Notes under the pieces: model-generated | Told to the model about the DNA's origin: nothing | Database searches by the model: none | Seen by the model: the letters and a program-made list of their open reading frames with translations, nothing else | Assembly: GCF_014138625.1 (NCBI RefSeq) | Contig: NZ_JACJHY010000013.1 | Span: 90,953-154,952 of the forward strand | Source: Aminobacter ciceronei | GTDB taxonomy: Bacteria; Pseudomonadota; Alphaproteobacteria; Rhizobiales; Rhizobiaceae | Length of the DNA: 64,000 bases | Direction of reading: 5' to 3' | Program-made: the position numbers and the translations under genes | Shown here: piece after piece, positions 35,697 to 43,085 of the stretch | Position numbering within the stretch: the first letter of the stretch is position 1 | Layout of the letters: the number at the start of each line of letters is the position of its first letter

Positions 35697-37016
35697 TCAG
35701 CCATGGCGCGGCCATTGCTGGTGCAGCTTATCGATGACGAAACCATGGGCATGGCGGTGGCCATGACGATGTCCGCCCTCGGTCCAATGCGGGTCGTCAT
35801 CGGCGAGGCCGTGATGGTGATGGTCGACGATTTCGGGGTCCGACGACGGCCACAGCGCCAGGGCAGTGGCGACCGCAGCAGCCGTGATGCCGGCCATGAT
35901 GACGAAGGTCATGGGCAGGCCGACCGAGACGCCGAGCCAGCCGGCCAGCGGATAGGTGATGAGCCAGCAGGCATGCGACAGCGCGAACTGCGCGGCAAAC
36001 AGCGCCGGCCTGTCCTCGGCGTGCGACGAGCGCCTGAGCAGCCGGCCCGCCGGCGTCTGCGCCATCGAATAGCCGAGGCCGAGCAGGAACCACAGCGGCA
36101 AGAGCGCGGCAAAACCCTGCACCAGCGTGCCGGAAACAAGCCCAACAGCCAAAAGGGAAATGCCCGCCAGCATGATCGAGCGGTCCGGCACCTTGTCGAG
36201 GATTCTGGGCAGCATCAGCGCCGCCGTCATCGAGCCGGCGCCATAGGCGGCGAGCGCCACTGCGGTCGCCTTCTGCGTCAGGCCATACTCGCCCTGCACG
36301 ATGACGACGGTGTTGACGATCACCATCGCGCCCGACGCCGCCACCGCCATGCTCACCGCCAGCAGGCCCTGCAGCCGCGGCGTCGCCAGATAGATCTTCA
36401 GGCCCCTGGTGGTGCGCTCATAGATGCCTCGCGGCACAGACGGTTTCGGGCTCGGCAGCGTCACCGAGACGACAAGTGCAGCGGAGGCGAGGAAACCGAT
36501 GACCGTGCCGGCGAACAGCTCGTGGAAGCTGACCACCGTCAGCAGCGCCGCAGCCAGTATGGGGCTGACAAGGCTCTCCAGATCATAGGCAAGCCGGGTC
36601 AGGGACAGCGCTCGCGTATAGTCCTTCTCCTCGGGCAACACGTCGGGGATGGTCGCCTGGAATGCCGGGGTGAAGCCGGCGGAGGCCGACTGCAGCACGA
36701 AGATCAGCACATAGACCTGCCAGACCTCGGTGACGAAGGGCAGAAGCAGCACCACCGCCGCGCGCACAAGATCGAGGCAGACAAGCATCGAACGCCTGGG
36801 CAGCCGCTCGGCGAAGGCTGCGGCAACAGGTGCGACGAGGACGAAGGCGATCATCTTGATCGCCAGCGCAGTGCCGAGAACGACACCCGCATCGGGTCCG
36901 GCCAGCTCATAGGCCAAAAGCCCGAGCGCCACGGTGGCGAGGCCGGTGCCGATCAGCGCGATCAGCTGTGCGGCAAAGAGATGCCGGTAGGTTCGGTTGG
37001 ACAGGATCTGAAGCAT
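35697..37016 (-). CDS. MFS transporter with His-rich C-terminus (NreB-like metal exporter)
   Basis: 439-residue 12-segment MFS protein, MLQILSNRTYRHLFAAQLIA at the start and ERLPRRSMLVCLDLVRAAVV after segment 2. The last ~50 residues form a cytoplasmic tail with HHHHGLADDDPHWTEGGHRH and GHRHAHGF, a likely Ni/Co/Zn-binding tail as in NreB-type nickel exporters. Directly upstream on the same strand (67-bp gap) is a CsoR/RcnR-family metal sensor, so the pair is probably a metal-induced efflux system. Confidence 0.83.
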   Translation of the reverse strand: MLQILSNRTYRHLFAAQLIALIGTGLATVALGLLAYELAGPDAGVVLGTALAIKMIAFVLVAPVAAAFAERLPRRSMLVCLDLVRAAVVLLLPFVTEVWQVYVLIFVLQSASAGFTPAFQATIPDVLPEEKDYTRALSLTRLAYDLESLVSPILAAALLTVVSFHELFAGTVIGFLASAALVVSVTLPSPKPSVPRGIYERTTRGLKIYLATPRLQGLLAVSMAVAASGAMVIVNTVVIVQGEYGLTQKATAVALAAYGAGSMTAALMLPRILDKVPDRSIMLAGISLLAVGLVSGTLVQGFAALLPLWFLLGLGYSMAQTPAGRLLRRSSHAEDRPALFAAQFALSHACWLITYPLAGWLGVSVGLPMTFVIMAGITAAAVATALALWPSSDPEIVDHHHHGLADDDPHWTEGGHRHGHRHAHGFVIDKLHQQWPRHG

Positions 37017-37083
37017 GGTCGGGCTCTGGCGGTATCAGGCACTCTGGGACAGCACGGCGACCGGCGCATAGCCGGCGGCCTGC

Positions 37084-37365
37084 TCAGAGGTACTTGGTGA
37101 TTTCCTTGAAGTCGTCGATCGATTGGCGCTGCGCGCGCGGCAGGCTTCCGACCGCGTCCTCCAGGCAATGGTCGAGATGATCCTGGATCAAAGTGCGCTT
37201 GGCCTGGCCGACGGCTTTTTCCACGGCATGAAGCTGCTGGGCGATGTCGAGGCACGGCCGGCCCGCCTCGATCATGGCGATGATGCCGCGCAGATGGCCC
37301 TCGGCCCGCTTCAGCCGCTTGATGGTGTCGGGATGGGAGGTGTGGGGATGAGCATGTTCCGTCAT
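37084..37365 (-). CDS. CsoR/RcnR-family metal-sensing repressor
   Basis: 93-residue all-helical DUF156 repressor: DTIKRLKRAEGHLRGIIAMI then GRPCLDIAQQLHAVEKAVGQ. Candidate metal ligands are Cys38, His63 and Cys67, the C-H-C arrangement of CsoR and InrS; the N-terminus adds a His cluster (HAHPHTSH, residues 4-11) more like the Ni/Co sensors RcnR/DmeR. A perfect dyad TATCCCCC-TGG-GGGGGATA stands 10 bp upstream of the start codon, a typical operator of this family. It probably controls itself and the His-tailed MFS gene. Metal (Ni/Co or Cu) cannot be fixed from sequence. Confidence 0.88.
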   Translation of the reverse strand: MTEHAHPHTSHPDTIKRLKRAEGHLRGIIAMIEAGRPCLDIAQQLHAVEKAVGQAKRTLIQDHLDHCLEDAVGSLPRAQRQSIDDFKEITKYL

Positions 37366-37375
37366 GCCTAATTGC

Positions 37376-37394
37376 TATCCCCCTGGGGGGGATA
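37376..37394. promoter_or_regulatory. CsoR/RcnR-type operator dyad
   Basis: Perfect inverted arms TATCCCCC (37376-37383) and GGGGGATA (37387-37394) around TGG. A short G/C tract flanked by AT is the hallmark of CsoR/RcnR/FrmR operators. Its place just ahead of the regulator's start codon fits autorepression. Confidence 0.75.
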
Positions 37395-37561
37395 TGGTCA
37401 AGGCCGGCCCCGTGCGAAAATTCCTGGCCTACCCGCTCACCAGCCGCGGAAGCGTGGCCCTCCAACAGGCGAGGCGATGAAAAACGCCGCCGGCCGATCT
37501 CCGCCATGCCATCGGCATCTCGGGGACTGGCGGAGACCCGGCTGCAGACGCGTTGTCGCGT

Positions 37562-38470
37562 TCAGCGATAACCTGTCGTGTCGGCCGGCTTGCCGGCATC
37601 CTGCACCTCGACGACGTAAGGCCAGGCGTTGGGCCGGGAGTTGTCGAGGTCGGTGAAGCCATAGATCTGCGCCAGGCCACCGCTCGACAGCGACTGGCCG
37701 TTCCAGCGCGCCACATCGGGGTCGGTCGCAAGGGCCGCGACCGCACGGCCGACGAAGCGCGGCGTCTCGGAAATGGCGAAATGCGGGACGTTTTCAAGCG
37801 CGTCGCGCCAGTTGGCTTCGGTGACCCCGAAATGCTCCAGCATCATTTCCGAGCGCAGCCAGCCCGGCGTGATCGCCACCGAGGTCGCGCCATGCGGGGC
37901 AAGATCCTTGGCATGCGCCCAGGCCATGCGCAGCACCGCCGCTTTGCACAGGTCGTAGAAGGGTGACAGGCGATAGTTCACCGCATTGTATTCGGCGGTG
38001 CCGTCAGTGACCTCGACCAGGAGCCCGCCGGGCTTTTCGATCATCAGCGGCAGCGCGTGATGGGCGGTGATCAGATGGGTGTCGATCGACAGCCTCAGCA
38101 TCCTGAGACCGTTGTCGAGATTGTGGTCCCACACCGGCTTGTTCCACTCGAACAGTTTTTCGCCGCCCCAGATGTCGTTGACCAGGATGTCAAGACGACC
38201 CTGTTCCTTGCGGATGCGCGCGACGAGATCACGCACCTCGTCGGAAACGAGGTGGTCGACGCGCACCGCAATGCCCGTGCCGCCAAGCGCCTCGATGGCC
38301 TCCGCCGTCTCCTCGATCGTCTCCGGCCGCTGGTATTCGGACTGGTGGTCGCGCGTCGTCCGCCCGGTGACGTAGACGGTGGCGCCGGCCGCGCCCAGTT
38401 CCGTGGCAATGCCCCTGCCCGCGCCGCGGCTGCCGCCGGCAACGAGCGCTACTTTTCCTTGCAGTGTCAT
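37562..38470 (-). CDS. Short-chain dehydrogenase/reductase
   Basis: 302 residues with a full SDR set: cofactor loop ALVAGGSRGAGRGIATELGA, DILVND replacing NNAG, Ser/Thr region VEVTDGTAEYN, and the catalytic pair in YDLCK (Tyr-x3-Lys) at FYDLCKAAVLRMAWAHA. The TGRTT loop after the second strand suggests NADP. Substrate unknown. GGGAGAG precedes the ATG at 38470. It is divergent from a TetR gene across a 28-bp palindrome. Confidence 0.88.
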   Translation of the reverse strand: MTLQGKVALVAGGSRGAGRGIATELGAAGATVYVTGRTTRDHQSEYQRPETIEETAEAIEALGGTGIAVRVDHLVSDEVRDLVARIRKEQGRLDILVNDIWGGEKLFEWNKPVWDHNLDNGLRMLRLSIDTHLITAHHALPLMIEKPGGLLVEVTDGTAEYNAVNYRLSPFYDLCKAAVLRMAWAHAKDLAPHGATSVAITPGWLRSEMMLEHFGVTEANWRDALENVPHFAISETPRFVGRAVAALATDPDVARWNGQSLSSGGLAQIYGFTDLDNSRPNAWPYVVEVQDAGKPADTTGYR

Positions 38471-38522
38471 CGATCTCTCCCGAGAGTGTTTCTTTCGCAG
38501 GCTGGTCATCGGCTTCGAAGCG

Positions 38523-38550
38523 ATATATAAATGAATATTCGTTTATAAAT
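38523..38550. promoter_or_regulatory. Operator dyad between SDR and TetR genes
   Basis: A 28-bp inverted repeat centred on GAATATTC (38533-38540): ATATATAAATGAAT pairs with ATTCGTTTATAAAT with only two mismatched pairs. It lies 10 bp before the tetR ATG in the 90-bp divergent gap and is the probable TetR binding site for both promoters. Confidence 0.75.
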
Positions 38551-38560
38551 AAAGGTCAAG

Positions 38561-39133
38561 ATGCCCCGCCGTAAAACCCTGTCCGACGAAGAGGTCCTGG
38601 TCGCCGCCTCGCGGCTGCTGCATGAGCATGGCCCCGATGCGCTGACCTTCGAAAGCCTGGGGCGCGCCTGCGGCCTGTCGCCGGCGACATTGGTGCAGCG
38701 CTTCGGGACCAAAGCCAGGCTCAAGCAGGCAACGCTTCTGCATGCCTGGAACGGGCTCGACGCCAAGACGGCGGCGCTCGCCGCCTCGACGCCGAAAACG
38801 CCCGAGGGTGCAATCGCCTTGCTTGTCGGCCTGTCGGATTATGGCGGCATCGAAACCTATGCCGAAGGTCTCTTGGTGCTGCGCGAGGATCTGCGCGATC
38901 CCGTGCTCAGGGCGCGCGGCGCTGCCTGGAAGGCGGCACTGTCGGCCGCCCTCGACGAGCGCTTCACAGCTGTTGCCGCAGCGCCCATGGGCATCGGCCT
39001 GTTGATGGCCTCGCAGTGGCAAGGCTCGCTGTTGTGGTGGGGTTTCGACCCGCAGGGGCGGGTCGAGGATTTTGTCGCCGCCGGCCTGCGCGATTTCGTT
39101 GCGGCGGTGCTGGCCGAACCGACGTGGAAATGA
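38561..39133 (+). CDS. TetR-family transcriptional regulator
   Basis: 190 residues. The HTH domain spans about 1-60: TLSDEEVLVAASRLLHEHGP, DALTFESLGRACGLSPATLV, QRFGTKARLKQATL, with the recognition helix in SPATLVQRFG. The C-terminal ligand domain is unassigned. It faces the SDR gene across a strong palindrome and probably represses it. Confidence 0.9.
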   Translation: MPRRKTLSDEEVLVAASRLLHEHGPDALTFESLGRACGLSPATLVQRFGTKARLKQATLLHAWNGLDAKTAALAASTPKTPEGAIALLVGLSDYGGIETYAEGLLVLREDLRDPVLRARGAAWKAALSAALDERFTAVAAAPMGIGLLMASQWQGSLLWWGFDPQGRVEDFVAAGLRDFVAAVLAEPTWK

Positions 39134-39237
39134 GAGGGCTGGCATGGCACCCCGCAGCCTGCCGCGAGCCTGTTCGGCCACCTCATGAGCCTCTCCATAG
39201 CGCAGGGACACCTGCATTGACGCTAGGTTATTTTAGA

Positions 39238-39268
39238 CTTAAAAAATTTAAGCTCAAAATAATTTGAG
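39238..39268. promoter_or_regulatory. Two abutting dyads upstream of the amidohydrolase
   Basis: CTTAAA-AAA-TTTAAG (39238-39252) is followed with no gap by CTCAAA-ATAA-TTTGAG (39253-39268). They end 20 bp before the start codon, and a TTGACG at 39217-39222 could serve as a -35. The pair looks like a regulator binding site of two adjacent operators; no regulator gene is obviously assigned to it (the TetR gene ends just upstream). Confidence 0.5.
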
Positions 39269-39288
39269 TGCTGATTGGGAGGAACTTT

Positions 39289-40794
39289 ATGAGCCATTCC
39301 GGTTCCACGGATAGCGGAGCACCTGCATTGAAGATCGGCCGTCGTGGGTTTCTGAAGGCAACGCTGGCCATGGGCGCCGCCGCTGCCGCGCCCGTCGGCA
39401 GCAGTGCGCAGACCAAGGGCGCTGCAGCCGGAAATCCGGCATTGGGCAACGAGTTCGTCATTCGCGCCGGTCACATCCTGTCCATGGATGGGGACGTTGG
39501 TGATTTCGCCAGCGGCGAGGTTCACGTCAAGGATGGCCGGATCGTTGCGGTCGGCGAGAAACTGAGTATTGCGGGGATCGAGGCAGTCGATGCCACCGAC
39601 ATGATCGTCATGCCTGGCTTCATCGACACACATTCCCATCTCTGGAACGCCTTCCTGCGCGGTTCGATAAGAGGCGACGATCCTGTCCGGGGTTACTTCC
39701 CGACGACCAATAGGGCAGCCCCGCTGTGCACGCCGGACGACGCGTCCGCCTCGGCGAGGTTCGGGCTTCTGGAAGCGCTTCTCTCCGGCACCACCTGTAT
39801 CAACAACTTCAGCCACAACACCCGCTCGGTCGAGCACGCCAACGCCGAGATACGCGCCTCGATCGATCTCGGAGTCCGCACACGATACTCCTATGGAACG
39901 CCGGGCCGCGGGGAACGCCTCGACACCACCGGCGTCGAAGCGGTGCGCAAGCAGTGGGCCACGGGACACCCCCTCATCACGGTCGGCGTCAACCTCCAGA
40001 CGCCCGCCCCGGACATCCTGAAAAGCGGCGGCGACGACGACAAGTTCGTCGCAGAAGCACGGTTTGCAAAAGAGCTCGGATTGCCAGTTTCGCTCCACTA
40101 CGGCAATACCGCCCACGGGCTGGTCGCCTTCATGGACAAGCACGACTTGCTCGGCCCCCATATCCTCTTCATCCATACCCAGGGACTGACCGAAGCAGAG
40201 CGCAACACGCTCGTCGCCAAGAACGTGCAGTTCTCGATGTCGCCAGCGATCGAAATCCCCTACTCGACGGTCAGGAATGGCTACATCCAGTTCGCCGAGC
40301 TCGAGCAGTTGGGCGCGAGCCTCAGCCTGTCCGTCGACGCGTCGAGTGCGATGGCCACCGCCGACTTCTTCACCGTCATGCGGGCGCTGCAATGGTCCCA
40401 CAAGCAGCGTGCCGACGTCGACCGGGCGCTCGAGCCGAAACGGATCCTTGAAATCGCTACGCTCGGAGGCGCCAGGGCCCTTGGCCTCGATCGAGAGATC
40501 GGCTCGCTGACGCCGGGCAAGAAGGCCGACATCATTCTGGTCCGCAAGACCGACCTCAACATCGCGCCGGTCATCGATCCGTATTTCTCCCTGGTCTTCT
40601 CGGGAGGCGCGCGCAACGTCGACACCGTCATCGTCGACGGCGTCCTGGTCGTGAAATCTGGCCAGCATGTCCGGGTCGACGGCTCCGACGTGGTGGCGAA
40701 GGCCGAACAGGCCGGGCGTGCCATGCACGAAAAGCTCGAGCATATCATCGCCAACACGAAGGAAAGCGTCGAGCAACTGAACAAAAAGGGATAG
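39289..40794 (+). CDS. Tat-exported amidohydrolase (TRZ/ATZ-SsnA type)
   Basis: 501 residues. A twin-arginine signal (GRRGFLKATLAMGAAAAAPV, residues ~17-36) suggests export in folded state. The amidohydrolase core has DTHSHLWN (H-x-H metal motif), LPVSLHYGNTAHGLVAFMDK, FIHTQGLTEAE, SVDASSAM (metal Asp) and SLTPGKKADIILVRKTD near the end. This matches chlorohydrolase/cytosine-deaminase-like enzymes acting on N-heterocycles or similar; the substrate is unknown. GGGAGGA precedes ATG 39289. Two dyads precede the gene. Confidence 0.85.
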   Translation: MSHSGSTDSGAPALKIGRRGFLKATLAMGAAAAAPVGSSAQTKGAAAGNPALGNEFVIRAGHILSMDGDVGDFASGEVHVKDGRIVAVGEKLSIAGIEAVDATDMIVMPGFIDTHSHLWNAFLRGSIRGDDPVRGYFPTTNRAAPLCTPDDASASARFGLLEALLSGTTCINNFSHNTRSVEHANAEIRASIDLGVRTRYSYGTPGRGERLDTTGVEAVRKQWATGHPLITVGVNLQTPAPDILKSGGDDDKFVAEARFAKELGLPVSLHYGNTAHGLVAFMDKHDLLGPHILFIHTQGLTEAERNTLVAKNVQFSMSPAIEIPYSTVRNGYIQFAELEQLGASLSLSVDASSAMATADFFTVMRALQWSHKQRADVDRALEPKRILEIATLGGARALGLDREIGSLTPGKKADIILVRKTDLNIAPVIDPYFSLVFSGGARNVDTVIVDGVLVVKSGQHVRVDGSDVVAKAEQAGRAMHEKLEHIIANTKESVEQLNKKG

Positions 40795-40873
40795 TGCCGG
40801 CCGGGCGCAGGTTCCGCCTGCGCCCGGATGCCTGATGTCGCAGCCAAGACGCATGTCCAGCAGACGGCAACAG

Positions 40874-41104
40874 CTACTTGTCGCCGACCTGCTTCTTGCC
40901 GCTCAAAAGCGCATAGACCGCCATCGAATGGCCGTGGCCGAGGCCAAAGTCGGCGCCCAGCCATTCGATGATCTGCCCGGCCTTGACGCCGGGCTTCAGC
41001 TTGCCGCCTTGCGAAAAGCCCTTGCCGTCGGCGAGCGCGAGCAGGTCCTCCGGCCCCTTGCCGGTCCTGGTCTTGATGGTGTCGAGATAGGCCTGGAAGG
41101 ACAT
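40874..41104 (-). CDS. DUF4287 domain protein
   Basis: 76-residue small protein: SFQAYLDTIKTRTGKGPEDL, ADGKGFSQGGKLKPGVKAGQ and GLGHGHSMAVYALLSGKK, the DUF4287 pattern found in free-standing proteins or fused to DUF5655. Cytoplasmic, function unknown. It lies 28 bp downstream of the EamA transporter on the same strand and may share its transcript. Confidence 0.8.
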   Translation of the reverse strand: MSFQAYLDTIKTRTGKGPEDLLALADGKGFSQGGKLKPGVKAGQIIEWLGADFGLGHGHSMAVYALLSGKKQVGDK

Positions 41105-41132
41105 GTCGTTCTCCTCGTTGAAGTTTGATTGA

Positions 41133-42047
41133 TCAGGCGCGCTTGCGGTTGGCCAGCACGCCGCCGGCGATGATCGCCGCCAGACCTGCGACCGACAGCA
41201 CAGTCAGCACGTCGTTGAACAGCATGGCCGCCAGCACCACACCGAAGCCGGTGCCCCAATAGCCGAGCTGGCTGAAGAACACCGGCCCGCCGATCTCCTG
41301 CAGGCGGAAGTTGAGCAGATAGGACGAGGCTGACGTCGCGACCATGCAACCGATCCAGAACAGGATGTCGCGGTCGAAAAAGACCCAGCTCGACGGCGCC
41401 TCGAAGAACGGCGCCACCAGCGCCACCATCAGGCTCGAGCTCAACAGGATGCCGCAGGAAAAGGCGAGCGCCGACGAGCCCTTGGGCCAGTACGCCGTGC
41501 GGATGATGTTGCCGGCGGCGGCACAGGCCGGAACGATGATGCCGAGCAGCACCCAGACAGTCTGCGAGAAGTCGATCTCGGCCAGTTGCTGCTGCACCAG
41601 GGCCGCCATGCCGGCGAGGCCGATCAGGATGCCGGCGAAACGCCGGAGATACATGCGCTCGATGCCGAGGCCGGCGGCAAAGCTCATCGTCAGCAGCGGC
41701 GACAGCGAATAGACCGTCGAGGTGTAGGCCGGCCCGACCCGGTCGACGATGTAGTAGCCGAGCACCGTCGGCACGATGAAGCTGATGATGCCGAGCACCA
41801 GATAGAGCAGGATGTGGCTGCGCTGGCGCGGAATGCCCTGCCCGGAAGCGGCGAGCAGCGGCAGCAGCACCATGCCGGCGCCGACATTGGCGACCAGCGC
41901 CAGCTGGAATGGCTGCATGCCGGCATTCAGCGCCGCCTTGGAGATCATGATGCGGGTGGCGAAGACCAGGCCGCACAAGGCCAGCAGGATCAGCGGCGAG
42001 CGCGCGGCATAGGACACCGGCAAACGAAGAACTTCCTGTTGCGTCAT
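41133..42047 (-). CDS. EamA/DMT-family transporter
   Basis: 304 residues with ten hydrophobic segments in two EamA repeats: LILLALCGLVFATRIMISKA (repeat 1) and RLQEIGGPVFFSQLGYWGTG near the second. Substrates of the family are amino acids or metabolites. The second ATG (42047) has GGAG six bases upstream; the first ATG at 42053 abuts the ribosome site. Divergent from a MarR gene across an 18-bp perfect palindrome. Confidence 0.83.
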   Translation of the reverse strand: MTQQEVLRLPVSYAARSPLILLALCGLVFATRIMISKAALNAGMQPFQLALVANVGAGMVLLPLLAASGQGIPRQRSHILLYLVLGIISFIVPTVLGYYIVDRVGPAYTSTVYSLSPLLTMSFAAGLGIERMYLRRFAGILIGLAGMAALVQQQLAEIDFSQTVWVLLGIIVPACAAAGNIIRTAYWPKGSSALAFSCGILLSSSLMVALVAPFFEAPSSWVFFDRDILFWIGCMVATSASSYLLNFRLQEIGGPVFFSQLGYWGTGFGVVLAAMLFNDVLTVLSVAGLAAIIAGGVLANRKRA

Positions 42048-42061
42048 GGTCATCTCCGAGA

Positions 42062-42107
42062 TATCTTAGTACTAAGATAAATATGGAATTATCTTAGTGT
42101 CAAGACA
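42062..42107. promoter_or_regulatory. MarR-type operators between EamA and MarR genes
   Basis: TATCTTAGT-ACTAAGATA (42062-42079) is a perfect 18-bp palindrome. A second, degenerate copy, TATCTTAGT-GTCAAGACA (42090-42107), spans the GTG start codon of the MarR gene. The 28-bp spacing puts the sites on nearly the same helical face offset, suggesting cooperative binding and control of both genes. Confidence 0.75.
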
Positions 42108-42648
42108 TCTCGACGAGAATATTGGGGAACTGGCCGGCGACGGCCTGCAGGACGGCATCGATGCCCGCCGGGCGCAATGGGCCAGGGAACTGCCGCATCT
42201 CGACACGCGCGGCATGGCGATCCTCGGCCGCGCCCGCTGGATCACGCTTGCCGCCCGGCCCAAGATCGAGGCGATCTTCGCCTCCTACGGGCTCGACACC
42301 GGCGAGGCCGACGTGCTGTTCACGCTGCTGCGCTCGGGCCCGCCCTACCGGCTGCGTCCGACCGAGCTCTACAAGTCGATGATGATCTCGTCGGGCGGCG
42401 CCACCAACCGCATCGTCAAGCTGGTCAAGGCGGGCCTGATCAGGCAGGTCGCGTCCGATGGCGACGGCCGCAGCCTGCCGGTCGAATTGACCGAGGAAGG
42501 TCTTGCCCGTGCCCGCGAGGCCTTCGAGGCCGACATGGCGGTGGAAACGCTGATGCTCGAAAGCCTGAGCTGGGACGAGCAGGCGCAACTGGCGCGGCTG
42601 CTGCGCAAGCTGGCGCTGTCGCTCGGCAGTTCGCCGTCGCTGGAGTGA
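42097..42648 (+). CDS. MarR-family transcriptional regulator
   Basis: 183 residues: ARWITLAARPKIEAIFASYG, LDTGEADVLFTLLRSGPPYR, LRPTELYKSMMISSGGATNR (recognition helix) and DGDGRSLPVELTEEGLARAR (wing). The GTG at 42097 is inside the second operator and has only a weak GGA upstream, but the next in-frame Met would remove the conserved N-terminal helix (LDENIGELAGDG and following). So I keep GTG. It probably controls itself and the EamA gene. Confidence 0.85.
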   Translation: MSRHLDENIGELAGDGLQDGIDARRAQWARELPHLDTRGMAILGRARWITLAARPKIEAIFASYGLDTGEADVLFTLLRSGPPYRLRPTELYKSMMISSGGATNRIVKLVKAGLIRQVASDGDGRSLPVELTEEGLARAREAFEADMAVETLMLESLSWDEQAQLARLLRKLALSLGSSPSLE

Positions 42649-42680
42649 AGACCGTCGGCCCCGCCTCGCCGGGCCTTCGC

Positions 42681-43076
42681 TCAGGACTTCGGCCTGCTCG
42701 CCAGTTCCCGGTCGATCTGGCCGATCTCCCTACCCGCCTGCTCCAGTTTCAGCAGGCAGCCGAGGATGCGTCTTTGCAGCTCGCGCACGGGACCGCTGAT
42801 CCGTGCTGCTTCCAGTCCGCCCATTCCCAGGCGCAGCAGCTCATAGGCGGCGATGGCCAGCGACAGGCCGCCGGTGACAGGCGAAGCGATGATCCCGATC
42901 ACGAAGACGGTGCCGTCGGCGGCCAACCACAGGCCAGCCGACCGCAGTTCCGCCTTGCGGACCTTCAGCTCGGCCTCGAGCTGGTCGAGTTCGACCGAAA
43001 TGGCTGATACTTCCGCCCGCCTGGCGGCCCGTTCCTTCAACAACTCTGCCTGGGGACGTCCGGCAAAGCGGGACAT
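42681..43076 (-). CDS. Hypothetical coiled-coil membrane-associated protein
   Basis: 131 residues: a helical coiled-coil at 10-45 (LLKERAARRAEVSAISVELD, QLEAELKVRKAELRS), a hydrophobic central hairpin (LAADGTVFVIGIIASPVTGG, LSLAIAAYELL), then a charged helix to the end (LQRRILGCLLKLEQAGREIG). It starts 9 bp after the stop of the upstream hypothetical gene on the same strand, so the two form a pair. No family is recognised. Confidence 0.55.
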   Translation of the reverse strand: MSRFAGRPQAELLKERAARRAEVSAISVELDQLEAELKVRKAELRSAGLWLAADGTVFVIGIIASPVTGGLSLAIAAYELLRLGMGGLEAARISGPVRELQRRILGCLLKLEQAGREIGQIDRELASRPKS

Positions 43077-43085
43077 GACAGCAGG

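Noticed and set aside
35283..37100. 605-residue plus-strand frame over the metal-exporter gene
   Set aside because: Shadow of the MFS gene; the translation is low-complexity Arg/Gln/His and matches nothing.
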